Assembly (NCBI GenBank): GCA_033002965.1
Contig: JAURVB010008348.1
Location: forward strand, 28,106 to 92,105
DNA length: 64,000 bases
Direction of reading: 5' to 3'
DNA from: Piper betle
Taxonomy: Eukaryota > Streptophyta > Magnoliopsida > Piperales > Piperaceae
The notes beneath the pieces were generated by a model. That model was not told the origin of the DNA, made no database searches, and saw only the letters and a program-made list of their open reading frames with translations. A program made the position numbers and the translations under genes. Below are positions 1 through 13,351 of this stretch, in pieces. Numbering within the stretch: position 1 is the stretch's first letter; every line of letters starts with the position of its first letter.

Positions 1-2540
1 TTTTTCGGTTTGAGGGTGGACCAAATGGCGATGCTATAATTTGAAAATTATTCTTTAGACTAATATTATAAAAACTTTAAAGAAGCAGATCTCAACCCTC
101 AAGGACACTTAAGATGGGTATCTTACTAGATTTCTATATAATGAATGTTGAATCATACTAATATTGGAAGGTTTTTTACTTTAATGAAGCTCCTAGCATG
201 AACACTCTAAGTCACGGGAGTGGTAGCACCTCCCGACAACTGAGAGGGTGACTTTACATAATGCACATAATCAGTTTGAGCTACACGAAGGCAACATCCC
301 AAATGTATCTAACAGATTGAGCTTGAACAGATGTGGTGGATCCATGATCCAGTTCTTATGCTTAGTTCCAACCACTGAGTTAAGTGAATGATGCTGAATT
401 TAACATGCATAACACAGGGGTTGTGGTTACATGTTCTACATCCCACAAGAAAAAATTAAACACACAAATATAGAGTCATCGTCGAGTGTCTAGGCATCAT
501 ACCCTAACACCCTGTCTTCACGTGGGCTCTTCATGCGGTTTGAATCGTAAGCTCCTATGAATCACGTTACTCTAACACATACACACAACTTCAACCAAAT
601 AAGTTTAGTTTACCAGCATACTCCTAGGACTTTGAGGTTTACACACCCTGCAGATGATTATTAGAGTGCACCAAACTTAATTCCATGCACCGTGATAATA
701 ATAATAATATAATAATAATAATGTACACATTCGTACTTAACATATTTTCATACAATATAACAAGGTCTAGAGCATCAGCCCAAATCGCAATACAACATGA
801 AGTTCCATAGTTCCAAATAATACATAAATCTTAAATACATAATAAAATTTCCCAAAATGCATAAGTCAGATACATGACAATTGCCATCCCTCACCATAAG
901 CCTATCTATCCGTCCACCAATTCCAGCCAATGACATGCATACTCACCTACATAAATATAGGAAATCCATTATTTATTATCAATTTGAAAATAACTATTAA
1001 TACTTCAATATTGACAGATGGGTATGTTAACACCCAGGAAAGATCATAAAACTTCCTAATCAATCACAAGGCGGTAAGCTGAGGCCAACACAGTCAAACA
1101 TCATACAATAAATGTTGGAATAAACTCAACAACTTCATACTTACATAGATACATACTTGCACTAATGCCCTCACAACTTTCATATATCACTTGCACGATA
1201 CTCAGGTGGCTAGGAATAGTGTTAGCTTAGTACCATAATTTTTTAAAATGCATTGCATTCATAGTACCCTACTTGCATTTCAATACTTTAGGGTGTAAAT
1301 GAATAGTAGCACAATTCATGCAACCCATACCACTCTCTTATTCATGAAATCTACAAAACCATGTTTACTTATATAATAGGCTTAGGGAGGGACTTATATA
1401 ATAAATTTCTAGATCTTCAATTCGAAAACTAACAAGGGATCTCATCCTTCTAGTTTTATTAAACTGTGAAAGATTCAACAAAATGTCCTGACATTAGAAG
1501 GATCCGATAAAAATATCATCAATGTTGTCCTACATCTAACACTTTTTTAAATCTCAATACACAAGGAGTCAAGTAGAGGTGAAGTAAAAGGGTCATACGC
1601 ACCTGGATGAGTTGAACCCCTCGTTCTGGACGGGCTAAACGATGTTGAAATGAGCTAAAATTTAGAACAGTGGGCCCTTACACTCTAAGGGTTTGATATA
1701 CAAATTACCAAGTGTTGGACCATGGGAAGTATGGTGAACAAGGCCTACAAAGGTTGGGCTATGGTTTTGGGAACAATGTTTCTAGGCCGCACACAAATTT
1801 TCCTAAGTCTTGTCTATGAGAGTGGATAATTCAAATGAGACGAGGTAACATGGTAGGGTTATCTAACACCGTGGACTTGAATCTCATACAATTTCAAGAC
1901 CAAACTCTAAGCATTTAGGCCTGATTGGCCTCCGGAAGGGAAGGAATTTGCTGGGTCATTTTTTGAGCTACCTGGACATTATCACATCAACAGAATATTA
2001 GAAAACACTATGGAACATAATCTCAGAGCATGATATATTACATCAACAGAATATTAAAAAACACAAGGCATTTAGGGTTTTGTTCATGCCCTTACTGAGC
2101 TTATTTTAGCATGATATTTTATCAAGACATAGCTAATGTCATGCGAAACAATCTTTCAAAAGATAATATTTAAAACATGGTTCAACAATTGGGGAAATGG
2201 GTGGCCAGGTTACTCGGACCATGAAAGCTACCATTTTTGCCAATTTTGGTACATGTTTATACTCATACATTCATAATTAGATAAAACAATCTAAATAAAA
2301 CTTTTAGATATATCTACAACTTACAACATAAGATATAATTTTTTCATGAAAATAGTGGAAACAAGTGAGCATACTATAGTAAAAAAATGCATAACTATTT
2401 ATTTATAGATCAAAATGATATGATTCCAATATCTATCTACTCCTAACTAAGATATCTACATGGGACATATATCGTAAAAATATCTAGGCATGCAGATCTA
2501 TATAAAAACATCACAACATAGCACAGAAGAGGTAAAAAAG
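1..2540 (-). repeat. degenerate LTR-type repeat, left edge of window
   Basis: No gene is visible. The block at about 1060-1560 aligns collinearly with 63160-63650: both contain 'tatgccctcac', a 'gtactcaagtggc'-like line, 'actctcttattc', 'tatataatagg' and 'atgttgtcctac', in the same order and spacing. A weaker match lies at about 14200-14900. The family looks like a gypsy LTR whose plus-strand reading starts TGTAACACCC, so the LTR sense is probably minus. Its edges here are not resolved. An (aat)n run sits near 700-720. Confidence 0.5.
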
Positions 2541-3100
2541 GCTATTATTTTTACCTCCAACAATTCCTAAGATAGGTCTCTTGGGGCATCCTAGCCCAAG
2601 ACCTCAGCCCTAGGGGCTTGGCCAAGCCTGGAAAGGCTAGTGAAGGTGGAAAGGTTTGAAGGAGAAGTGGAGAAGCCAAGGGGCATGGGGAAGTTGGAGG
2701 GAAGAAGAGCATAGAGGTGAAAAAGAAGGGCAAAATGTTGGCACAAAGGCGCCAACCCAGAGCAAGGGCACTGGCTTTTGCCATGCCAAACCACGAAAAC
2801 ATCAGACCCAGACCTCGCGCGCATGATGGATCGAGTACTGCGCAATGTCAAGTCAATTTTCTGGGTGCAAAGATGTTGTCATGGTGCGAGGCCCCTTATT
2901 CCATGAATTTCTTGTGCAAGGTTCTAGTAGGGTGCCTTTGAGCACCTTTGCACCAGGCCCTAGCGTAAAGGCATTGTGAGGGTGCCTTTGTGTTGGGTGA
3001 AGTTTATGCATACCTAGGGTTCGCACCCGTGGGGCTGTTGGACGACCTCGGGAACCATGCTGTGAGTCTCGGGGGGCTAGGATTGACCATATGGGGTTTT
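2541..3100. other. transposon-like spacer, no gene recognised
   Basis: This is a GC-richer stretch with a purine-rich run at about 2600-2730 (on the plus strand). Short open frames on both strands have no recognisable motif. Its composition (repeated 'ggtgcctttg', 'ggcac') resembles 8540-8790, suggesting transcribed LTR sequence rather than a host gene. Confidence 0.3.
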
Positions 3101-3107
3101 AAATACG

Positions 3108-5240
3108 TTAAAAGCAATCTAGACTTTCAAGAGACACAGTGCTAAACCTAAGTAGACTCGGCTTAAATAAATACTGTCCAGCCAAACTGTGCCTAGCACC
3201 AAGGAAGATTAAGGTCGTGGCTTGCACAATTAGAATGTTTGTCACTAATAATGAGTAGTATATTTTCCAATCTAAGAGTACTTTTAGTATGACCATCGTC
3301 AAAAATTAAGTTTCGATGCTGATCACTCTCACTAATCACATCATTCTCAAGAAATTTTGCAATTCTTGATTCTACAAATCTAGTTACATTTGAGGGACAA
3401 TAAAACATATAACCTTTGCACTTTTATGTCAGAACTAGTGAAATACCCACTAATAGTCCTTAGGTCCAGCTTCCTCTTGAGGGTTGTAAACTCTAACTTC
3501 AGTTGGACAACCCCAAACACACCTATGTTTTAAACTCGGTGCCCAACTTTTGAATAACTCAAATGGTGTTTTACAAATAGCCTTAGTAGGAACCTAGTTT
3601 AATATATATTATACAGTCTTAAGGGCTTCCCTCCACAATGAATGAGTAAGTTTGGAGTTGCTAAGCATACTTCTCACCATGACCAACAGAGTCATATTTC
3701 TTCGTTCTACTATACCATTTTGATCTAGTGAGCCAAACGTAGTATATTGTGTAATAATAGCATATTCTTGAAGAAAGTTTACAAATGGACCACACACTTG
3801 TCCACTATCAGAATACCTATTATAAAATTATTCACCTCAATTAGATCTCACGATTTTAATTTTCTTACTGCATTGTTTCTCTACTTCTATAGTAAAAATT
3901 TTAAAAGAATCTATTGCTTTATGCTTTTTATCAAGCGCATAGAAATACGTGTATCGTGAATAGTTATCGATAAATGAGATGAAGTATTTCTGAGGATATG
4001 AATCTATATTAGAATAACATATATTTTTATGTATGATTTATAATATCTCAAAACTCCTCGTAACACCCTTCTTACATATATTGGTTTACTTACAGTCCAC
4101 ACAAGTATCAAAATTTATAATATCAATAGTTTGAAGAACTCCATCATTTACAAGCCTTTTAATTCTTTTGATTGAGATATGTCCCAATCTTTAGTGCCAT
4201 AGTATGGAGGATTTTTCATTTAAAACACAATGCTTTATACCAGCAGTACCATGCATAACCAATAGGTTATAAGGGACATCATTTAGAAGTGGATTTGAAA
4301 TAAACCTTGATTCATAAAACCATTTCCCACAACAACAGAGTTATGCAACATACTAAAAGAGTTTTGAGAAAAGTCCACAGGTACAAGTCTTGAAATAGAA
4401 ATTAAGTTTCTCAAAAAGCTAAGAATATAAATGGTTTTTTATATATTAAGTAAAAAGCCAGAACTTAAAAACACATCTACATGTCCCAATATCTTCTACA
4501 TGTGAGTGAACGCATTTGGTTGCCATAATAGATGCATTGTTCACTTTTTATTGGTTTCCTTTGGTTTAAGAAACCATACACGGTATTTGACACATGGATT
4601 GTAAAACGAGAATCAATCCACCAAGTGTTATAACTATATTAGATTCACAACAAACAAATGAGATGAGATTACCTTTCTTCTCAAGTCATGCCTTGTATTT
4701 AGATTAATCCTTCTATATATGTCCCTTCTTTCTATAGAAGAAACAGTTGGATTTCTACTTGTCATTAAAATAGATCGGTCTTTTGTCTTTCCCTTTATAT
4801 GCCCAACTTTCTTTCTTACTTTTTCTATAAATCACCATGTGTACACTTTCACCCATATCATGAATCAATCTCCCTTCTTCTTGAATACACATGGTTAAAA
4901 GTTCATTTATTGACCATTTTTCCTTCTCTATGTTATAAATTGTTTTGAAAGGATCATACTCATATGAGAGAGAGTAAAGAATAAAATGCATTAAAAATGA
5001 CTTAGAAATCTCGATCTCCAGAGACTTAAGCTGAGAAACAATGTCTCTCAATTCCATGATGTACTTATGCACACCATGAAAGACGGTGAGCTTAATAGAT
5101 GATAATTTTGGCATCATGATGTTAGCCAATGATTTGTTTGAGACTCAAACTGTTGATCAATAGCCTTCATATAATCCTTGACACACTTGCATTCAAGAAT
5201 TGACCCACTATTACTTGTTATGCAAGACTTAATGAACATG
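3108..5240 (-). pseudogene. Ty1/copia retrotransposon remnant (gag to integrase)
   Basis: Read on the minus strand, copia domains occur in the right order. A UBN2-type gag lies at 5129-4755, with the signature 'KWSINELLTMCIQEEGRL'. A decayed CCHC knuckle follows at about 4740-4690 (NCFFYRKKGHI, second Cys lost). Integrase fragments are at 3797-3609 (QNGIVERRNMTLL, the catalytic Glu region) and 3408-3193 (FVESRIAKFLEND, the integrase C-terminal region). Frames are broken by several stops and shifts. No reverse transcriptase follows at the 3' end and no LTRs were found, so this is a truncated, dead copy. Confidence 0.85.
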
Positions 5241-7394
5241 AAGCTTAAGCGATTGGATCACTCCAATGTTCGTATAGTAAATTCTTAGTGTGAGTGCTAG
5301 ATTCAATGAAAACATGAGGCTCATCCTAACGATGAGCATAGTCAAGGTCCATATACCCCAAAAGAAGGAGGACTTTATCCCTCAATTCCTTATAATTATA
5401 ATTACCACATAAATAGGGAACCTCAGATTTATCGTTAGAAATTATCAAAGATCAAACTACTATAAGAAACATATAATCATGCTTACTATCACAAATATTG
5501 AGGCACATTATATACCATCACTACAGTTATTTGCTTACCAATGTAAGCATAATAAAATGAATTAATATGCCATTAAAATCTATATGTGGGCAAAAACTTT
5601 AACACAAAATAGACTCGTGTAGTACTTCAACAATGAAACAAAAAAATATTAAATATCTCTTAATGCATGTGGGCTAATTAAGGAACATAAATATTTTCTA
5701 TTTCGCCCTAATTAAATAAAATGATCATAATAACCTCCCTATGGTGTAAAGTTATCATAATCACAATGTTTAATTAGAATTTGATGTATTAAAATTCATA
5801 TGTGATCTATATATTCACTTTATGTATATTTTTATCTTAATTAAAGATGTTGTGAGTACTCTGCAATTAATTTAAATACACTGATCACTTAGCATTAACA
5901 TAAATATATTTAAACTATCATGTCAAGTTTAAACATTTCACATGCATATGCATGGCATACATAAAGATAAAAATAATCTAAAATTTGTATATGAACGCTT
6001 AATCACATGCACAATAATAAATAAACATCTCACAATTGAGTTTGGATAGTCCTTGGACATCGTATGGACAACTTGGATATCACGTGAACACCCTAAACAA
6101 TTTATAAAGATGCTAACTTTATTATCTAAACATAATTAAGTTATAGGCAACTATATGAACCAAAATAGTTTGGTCAATGTTCATGTCAATGACAAGACTA
6201 TGTATTGTCCATAAAAATTGATTGGATTGTTCATGAACAAAGCATAGTGTATGTAGATGGACACGTAAATAATTGTCAAACTGTCGATTATAATTTGTTT
6301 GCTCGAGCTGTTTATATATTCACTGAATGGCTACTAATATCTTATGAAATAATGGGCTATGGATAATTTATAACTCATTTGGACCTAACCCAAAAATATT
6401 ATGCCCAACATAAAGTAATAAATGGTCGTGGGCCACTACTTTTTATTACTTACATTAACTCACATAAAAATTACACAATTACCCATTAAATAAGTGAGAA
6501 TGTAGGCTTTAAAAATATAAATTAAATTTGGGCCTTAAATAAGTGACCACTACATCTTCGGATCAGAGACCAGTGAAATAAGAACAAAGTCCATAAAGGC
6601 TAAACAAATCCATCCCATTTAAGATCACTATTTTCAATTATTAAAATTTGTTCAATCGTTATTGGGATTTAAAAGCATTTCATCCTTTTTGACATTAATG
6701 TAACATTTAGGCCTTAATAAGGCATACCTGCTAAACACTGTAGCAAGTCTTCTTCTTGGGTTCATTCATGCGGACATTTTATTTTATTTGACATTAATAG
6801 TGGGTTATAGACATTATAAACATTATGTTGATACAAAATAACCTATGAATCAATTAAATGAACCCAAAAGCTTTCCACTTTCTTCCCCATCGGCTCTATT
6901 CGGCAGTTTGACGACAATTATTAATATTGTTATCATATCAATTGACAGTACTGAGAAAGAGAAGTTTCCATTACAAATATCATTACGATAATGGTATGAA
7001 ATGGATAAAAAAATTTCACCAAAAAAATTTTATGGAAGAAAAATTCCACCTATGAACACTCTAATACCAAATGTAAATCCTTTATAAATATATTTATAAT
7101 AAACAAATCATAGCTCCTGTCATGATAGTTTTTTATAAATATTCTTGTAATCTTCTGATCTATTTCACTTTTAAGGTGATAGCAGACATAGACAGAAAGT
7201 TACCCAAATCTGAGACCCAAAAGAAAAATATTGTATTTAACTTCTCATATCACGAAGTTACATGAATAACCACCTTATGGTGGTTATCCTTAATTATACT
7301 ACTAATTAATATATTTCGATTATAATATATAAACTATATGTGAAGAGGACCACATAAAGTTAGGATAAAAAATCTAACAAGAAGTACTAGTTCA
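5241..7394. other. AT-rich intergenic sequence, nothing recognised
   Basis: I see no conserved coding frame, tRNA or clear transposon ends. The sequence is very AT-rich with many short direct words such as 'catgaac' and 'ttggacatc'. It may include decayed LTR or leader sequence of the adjacent copia remnant, but nothing shows this directly. Confidence 0.4.
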
Positions 7395-7515
7395 AGACAT
7401 CTCACAATTAATTCACAAGAGTGATTAAGCATCAAACAAGAAAGATCCTCAATCCCCAAACGAAGAACACCAAATCACCCAAACAAACTTCTCCATTTCC
7501 TATCTCAATTAGTGA
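7395..7515 (+). pseudogene. degenerate leader similar to the secreted-peptide genes
   Basis: The sequence 'ctcacaattaattcacaaga' followed by a 'gattaagc', 'atcaaac', 'gatcctcaatcccc' and 'cttctccatttcc' series matches, in order, the 120 bp just upstream of the peptide gene at 20014. Where the ATG and signal peptide should start the similarity stops, and 'gttgatgattaatg' repeats take over. It is probably a decayed paralog that kept only its 5' leader. Confidence 0.45.
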
Positions 7516-7559
7516 TACATTACGTTACGTGGATGTTGTTGTTGATGATTAATGTTGAT

Positions 7560-8363
7560 TATTTAACACTGGGAGACTACTGTAAGGGTGAGATAGGAAA
7601 GAACAACGCAAGGACATGTAGATTTTAAATTGTTGTTGTTGATGATTAATGTCTGCAATGTTGTTGGTGATGATTAATGTCTGCCAATTCTCCTTACGTT
7701 GCGTTGTCTCCTTACGAAAGAACAGTATCTCAGCACCTTGTTTCCTTTTATACTCAATTTCTCTTATATCAATTGGCTTGAAAATCAATATCACCATATT
7801 TCTTTGATATGTGATGAAATGAATGTTATGTTATCGCGTGAAAGCTCAACACCTTCCAAGGTTTGTAAATAACTAGAAATGATGTTACGCCGTATATGAC
7901 TTATACTACAAATAAATTTTAATTTCATAGTTAAACTCTCACTGAAAAACAAGAGAGACTATAATAATCTAATATCTTAGATATAGATTTTAATTGTATT
8001 TAAAAATAGATGTTAAATGAATGAGAAGTTCAACTATGATAATTTAATTTTTTTATTTTTGTCGTATTTTGATTGGTTAATTCTCTTACTTTTAATTACA
8101 TGTTAGTATTGAGTTTTCCTTTTATTAATCGAGTAGATATAATGAATAGTTATATTGTTCTCGACAATTAATTTAATTATAAACGATGAAGAATATAAGA
8201 TAATGTGATTATTTATTGTAAAACCCTTTGCCAATTGGTTTCCTATTGATTCACTTGTGAACAAAGCCGAGTAGTACGTGACCGTTATTTATTAACCGAT
8301 GATATATTCTAAGGTATGGTGTGTTGTTTGCTCACCTTGACAGTAGTCTCCCAGTGTTAAATA
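7560..8363. mobile_element. small element with 24-bp inverted ends flanked by TTAA
   Basis: Positions 7560-7583 and 8340-8363 are perfect reverse complements (24 bp). The core ends read CACTGGGAGACTACTGT, and the left and right outer bases are TTAA (7563-7566 and 8357-8360). Either TTAA is part of the inverted repeat or it is the target site, as for piggyBac-type insertions. The interior is AT-rich with no transposase. CACTA-type ends would give a 3-bp duplication, which is not seen. The superfamily is left open. Confidence 0.5.
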
Positions 8364-8979
8364 CTCTCAGTCAGGTGCTTGGTTTTCTCAGCTTTCTTGT
8401 TTTTCTTTTTGCTAGTTGGGTGTTGTAAATAGACCCTGGGATCATATCCCTAAATGTCTAGTTTCATCTCGTGTGTGTGTGTGTATGTGCACGCATTTGT
8501 TTGCTATCAGTGTGTGAAAAACCCAACGATTTCAGCTAGGGGCTGGGCACAAAGGCACCAAAACAGCACCATTGTGCTAGCACCATAGCCGAATTAGGGC
8601 ATTGGTTCCTAGCACCGAAGCCTTTCTGCTCTCCTGGTGCTTTTGTGCCGGTGCAGTCAGTGCCCTTGTGTTGGCAAGGCATACTTGCATTGTAGCAAGC
8701 CACGTCATGCTAGGTGGGTGGTTGCTCGAGATTGGCATTTGGGCTCTACTTGCAGTGCTAGTGCCTTTGCGCTGTCCTGACACCCATACATTAGGGCTGT
8801 TTCCCCACTCTTTTTGAACTATTTCCTCTTCTCTTCTTGAACTCTTTCCCCTCTACTTCATCTCCCCCTTCCTCTAGAACTTTTTCTCTTCTCCTTTGGT
8901 CCCTTTTTGCTGGTTTGGAGCTTGGCCATCCATCCATGGGCTTGGAAGCCTCTCCTTCCTTGGATTTTCCTACTTTGGT
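8364..8979. other. spacer with (GT)n tract, no gene
   Basis: It holds a short (gt)n tract at about 8470-8490 and a GC-richer block (8540-8800) with repeated 'ggcac/gtgcc' words like those at 2740-3010. Overlapping open frames on both strands have no domain signature. Transposon-derived leader sequence is the likeliest explanation. Confidence 0.35.
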
Positions 8980-9372
8980 TGTGAGATCCATCAATTAGTC
9001 CCACATCTAATACCTACTAAGGTAAGAACTTATTTATAAGTGAGAATGAACTATAGATCTTTAATATCGGTTAACCACTTTTGAAGAAATGACATAGGCA
9101 CATTAGTTTGCACTTTCGACTGAGTCATTATAGATAATATTAGACTAACTTAATTCCATGTAAGGTAGCGGGTTAGCACTAGATACGAGCCAAGTGTAGG
9201 ACGGAATTTATTAAGATAGGTAGATTGTGAGATCCCTCAACTTAGTCTCACATTTAATATGGATAAGATCCTATTTATAAATGTGAATAAATTATAGATC
9301 TTCAACTTCGATTAACCACTTTTAAAAGATGACTTAGGCATATTAATTTGCACTTTGGATTAGGTCGTTATA
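8980..9372 (+). mobile_element. TRIM element, copy 1 (degenerate)
   Basis: Two direct terminal repeats are visible: 8980-9132 (153 bp) and 9226-9372 (147 bp), both starting TGTGAGATCC and ending near ATTATA/GTTATA. Between them lies a ~93-bp internal piece whose start is a decayed primer-binding site and whose end is a decayed polypurine tract ('aggacggaatttatt'). Flanks are ttggt (8975-8979) and ttagt (9373-9377), a target duplication with one mismatch. The same family is at 13352-13814. It is non-coding and non-autonomous, and would need enzymes from a full LTR element. Confidence 0.8.
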
Positions 9373-9377
9373 TTAGT

Positions 9378-10689
9378 GGTATAAGTTGCCCATGACTCAC
9401 TTAGCTTTGCAACCATGTACATTTTATACATGTCATATTACTTATCATGTCTTGATCACGCTAGAAATGTCTTTTATAAGTTGCTCAAGTGGTTTCATGC
9501 CTAATTTGAGATGTTGCTTGTATGATTTTTATATCCATGTGTAGTTAGATTTTGTGTAAGATCTTTTGCTCATATGTAGATATAAGGATTAGCTACACAT
9601 CCATAAAATTTTACACTAGAATGACATCATTAAGAGCATGATCATCTTGAATAATCAAGGACTACACAAACTGTCCTGGGAGGGATCGTGTTGATGGTTG
9701 ACTTAGGGTAAGTAAATCCGCCGTTAAGAAGCCTTCTATAATCCTCAAAAATTATGTTAAATTCCACCAAATATCTGCTTGAAACTTGCCAAAATTGAGC
9801 TTAAGCTAGGTTAGTTTAGCCCCAAGTAAAATTTCAGGTGCATTAGATGCGACTAAGGCTCATTAGCAATTTTCCTTCCATTCTATGCAAGCCCAGTTCA
9901 GATTTTCTTAGATTTAGGCTCATAATCCTTGATTTCTTTCTGATGACCTAGCACAATTTTTGGTCCAACATTTTTGGAGACTAGGACCATGATGTTAGGA
10001 ACCTAGAGGAATTTTTCCTAGAATTTAGTCTCACCAGAAGCCTATGAACCAAGCCAAACAATTTAAGTGTGTAGCTCAGGCCCACAAAATCCAAAAATAG
10101 CCCATAGGTAGATGGACCTATAAACTCAGTGATCTCACAAGTCCAACCCACAGGAAAAATTAAGGTTATGCCTTGGCCCATTAGGAGTAAGCCTGCCAAT
10201 TGTCAGCCCAATCAAAGTTCACTTACATTAGTAGAAAATTTATTCATTTTGGCTTGCCCTAAGAATTCAAGATTTGGGTTTAATTAGGGTTTAGTTTGCT
10301 TAATCCTTAATGAACCACTAAGCTTCCTCAATGGAAATTAATCAACTTAATAGTAATTATGGTGTAATTAATTAGCTTAATTAGGTGTTTTAGTTTAATC
10401 ATGTGTTGTTACAAGATCAAGGCTTGTCTCTTGTTGCAAGTCTTGTCCTTTGTCTAATTAGTTCATTTCATTGTATGACACATAGAGTGAGCTTGTCGTG
10501 TTAGATCGAGGAGCTCTTCTCATCTGGTTTGTAAGTTGTCTTGTGTTTGCATACTCTACTCGAGTCTATGAGTGAGGTTTAACCGTAGTTTTCCCTTTAG
10601 GATAGTAATAGTAGCGTTTTATTGGATCTCATTAAGACCAAACCATTTAGTCGTGCTTTTCCAATAGTTAATAAGACTACAAGGTCAAA
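9378..10689. other. transposon-like intergenic sequence
   Basis: No host gene is recognised. Just after the TRIM, 'ttagtggtataagttg' resembles a decayed initiator-Met primer-binding site, so a further LTR-internal junction may once have lain here. An open frame on the minus strand at 10199-9981 has no known motif. The style resembles LTR or leader sequence. Confidence 0.3.
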
Positions 10690-13076
10690 ATCTCTTACTC
10701 TCCTTTAGCATCCTGAAACTCTGCTCATATTCATTTGTCCAATTGAATCGCACCTCATTCTTAGTCAGCCGTGTAAGAGAGGCTACTATGGAAGAGAAAC
10801 CCTGAATGAATTGACTGTAGTATCCAACTTGGCATAGGAAACTTTGAACCTGTGTAGGTGTCTTCAGCTATTCCCACTGTACTTCTACTTTTATCTTGGC
10901 TGGAATTACTGAGATACCTATTGCTGAGATGATATGGCCGAGAATCTGCACCTCTGAGAGCCAAAAATAACACTTTAAAAACTTCCCTTACAATCTTTGC
11001 TCTCTCAACGTCTGCAACACAATCTTTAGATGCTACTCATGCTCTTCCATGGATGAATAGTATACCAGTATCTCGTCTACAAAGACAATCACAAACTGGT
11101 CCAAATATAGATTGAACACTCTTTTTATCAAGTCCATAAATGCTACTGGAGCATTGGTCAATCTAAAAGGCATGACCAAAAACTCATTGTAGCAATATGT
11201 AGTCTTAAATGTAGTCTTATGGAAGAGGGCATCTGTTCTTAATGGTTGCATTGTTTAGCATTCTGTAATCGATGCATAAACACATGCTTTTATCCTTCTT
11301 CCTCATTAATAGCACTGGTGCACCCCATGGAGAGACACTCGATCTAATGAATCCTTGATCCAACAGTGTCTGTAACTGTTCCTTGAGTTCCTTAAGCTCA
11401 AGAGGTGACATTCTGTATCAAGCTCTAGAGATCGATGTTGTGCCTGGCATCAACTCAATGGCAAGGTCTACTTCCTTGTCTGGTGGAAATCTAGTAATCT
11501 CATCTGCAAATACGTGAGTAAATCCTCTAACCACTGGGATTTGCTCAATGTTCGGCCTATCCCTTGTACCACTTTGCCTAACCAAAACTAGTGCTACCAT
11601 TATCAAATCACTGCCTCGATTTATCTATCTCATTGTATTCTGATAGGATATCAATCCTTGTTTTCTATCTCTACCTTGACCTTGGAAGAGAAAGCGACGT
11701 CTTCCATGGTGGAAAGTCACCGTCTTTCTTCGGCAGTCTATTATGACTCCTTGCTAGGACATCTAATTCATTCCAAATATCACATCCAATTCTTGTAGTT
11801 TGAACAATATCAAATCACCTAGAAGTTGTCTTTGTTGAATCTCAATAGGGACATTATGCACATACTTGCCCGTAGTTATCACACTACCGGTGGGAGTAGA
11901 CACTAATAGTGAATGTCCTAACTCTTCAATCTTACATCCAATTCTATGTGTATGCATATGATATAAAGGAATGTGTGCAAACAAAGTCAAATAGAACTTG
12001 TGCAGGTACAAAGCCTATGAGAAGTGTACCTGCCATGACTGTTGTGTCCTCGAGTGCCTCTACTATTGTGGTTGTGTACATCCTCAATGGCTGCTGCTAT
12101 GCTAGGGCAGTAGGTGCTATTGTTGGTACTGCCAGATTCTAGTCTCTCTAATCCTGAGCTGGTGGTGCTTGCTATCTACCCCTCTGCAGTCTAGTCTGCC
12201 CTGTAGCCATGTACCCTTTCTTGTTCTGTTCCCTTTGCTATTGTATAGGCGGCTATTTTTCTTTGCCTCTCTCGCTCTAACCTTGTCCTTGTAAGCCTCT
12301 ATGTTGTTGATGATGATGGGGAGATAGAAGTATAAGTCTCTATTGAGGCGTTGGGAGTGTCAAATATTGGTACTTGCTAGTTGGATAGGTTGAGGCTCTA
12401 TACCCTGCCTGACTGCAACTATAGCATGTATTAGTGCCTACTTTGTACTCGGTGGCTCTATGTCCTGGCTAACCACAATGGTAACATGTGTTAGTGTCTA
12501 CTCTACACTCACCTCCATGATGACATTTGTAAATCTAACAAAACGGTGATCTACTGTCATGAACCTGGCCATCCATAGCCCTCATGACAATTGGTGCATT
12601 TGTTTGACGCTCTGTTGCATTCCCTGCTCTGGCTGATATGGCCTTGGATGTTGTTGCCTCTGGTCAAAGTCTTGGCGAGGTCAAGTATCTATAACTCGCT
12701 TTGCTCCCTTAAAGCTCTCGCTACATTGCTAAAAGTGGAAAGCTTCCTATCCAAGTAGGCTATCAAGATCTCATGATGGAGACCCTCGTTAAATCCCTCT
12801 ACTTTCATTCTTTCGATGGGAAACAAGTCCGATGCAAATCTTTCTAGAGCTCTGAATTTGGTCTCATATTGCACCACCGTCATTGGACCCTGCTTCAATC
12901 TTTGGAATTCATACTCCTTTCTCTTCTTGACATCTGGCTAAAAGTACTGCCCATCAATCTCTACTCTTAACACTTCCGAGGTGATGTCCTAAGGTTGTCG
13001 GTGGGCAAATGTAGGATTCTTCACTAAATCCCACTTTACTCTAGCTTTATCTTGGAATGCTCCAATAATGATGTGT
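10690..13076 (-). pseudogene. Ty3/gypsy gag-pol remnant
   Basis: On the minus strand the order is gag, protease, RT. Gag core lies at 12898-12689 (FRALERFASDLFPIE), with CCHC-like knuckles at about 12540-12430 (CYHCG). At about 12000-11975 a protease motif reads VLFDFVCTHSFIS, with FV where SG or TG is expected. Protease C-terminal sequence runs to 11763 (ELDVIFGMN). RT is at 11606-11033, with LCIDYRMLN and IVFVDEILVY, the second catalytic Asp being Glu. RT thumb or RNase H sequence decays at about 10690. Integrase is missing. Many stops and frameshifts show it is inactive. Its upstream LTR is the next block to the right. Confidence 0.85.
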
Positions 13077-13351
13077 TGTAACACCCTAAATCTGGTTCAT
13101 TCTCGGGAACCGAACCAAAATGTGACTGGTCTCGTTCTTGGCGTCTCAAAATGGAAGATGTCAATCGCTTTTCATGGATGAATGCACAAAAATCGTAACA
13201 TGCTACTATATGGATGATATGACAAGTACTTGACATACCAAAATAAATACGATAAAATCAACAAAATTTATAAAATGAAACGGATAGAGTCTCCCCTGAA
13301 AGTGCAATTAAGGGCCACCCTATCAAATCAATATGTATAGACATATATAAA

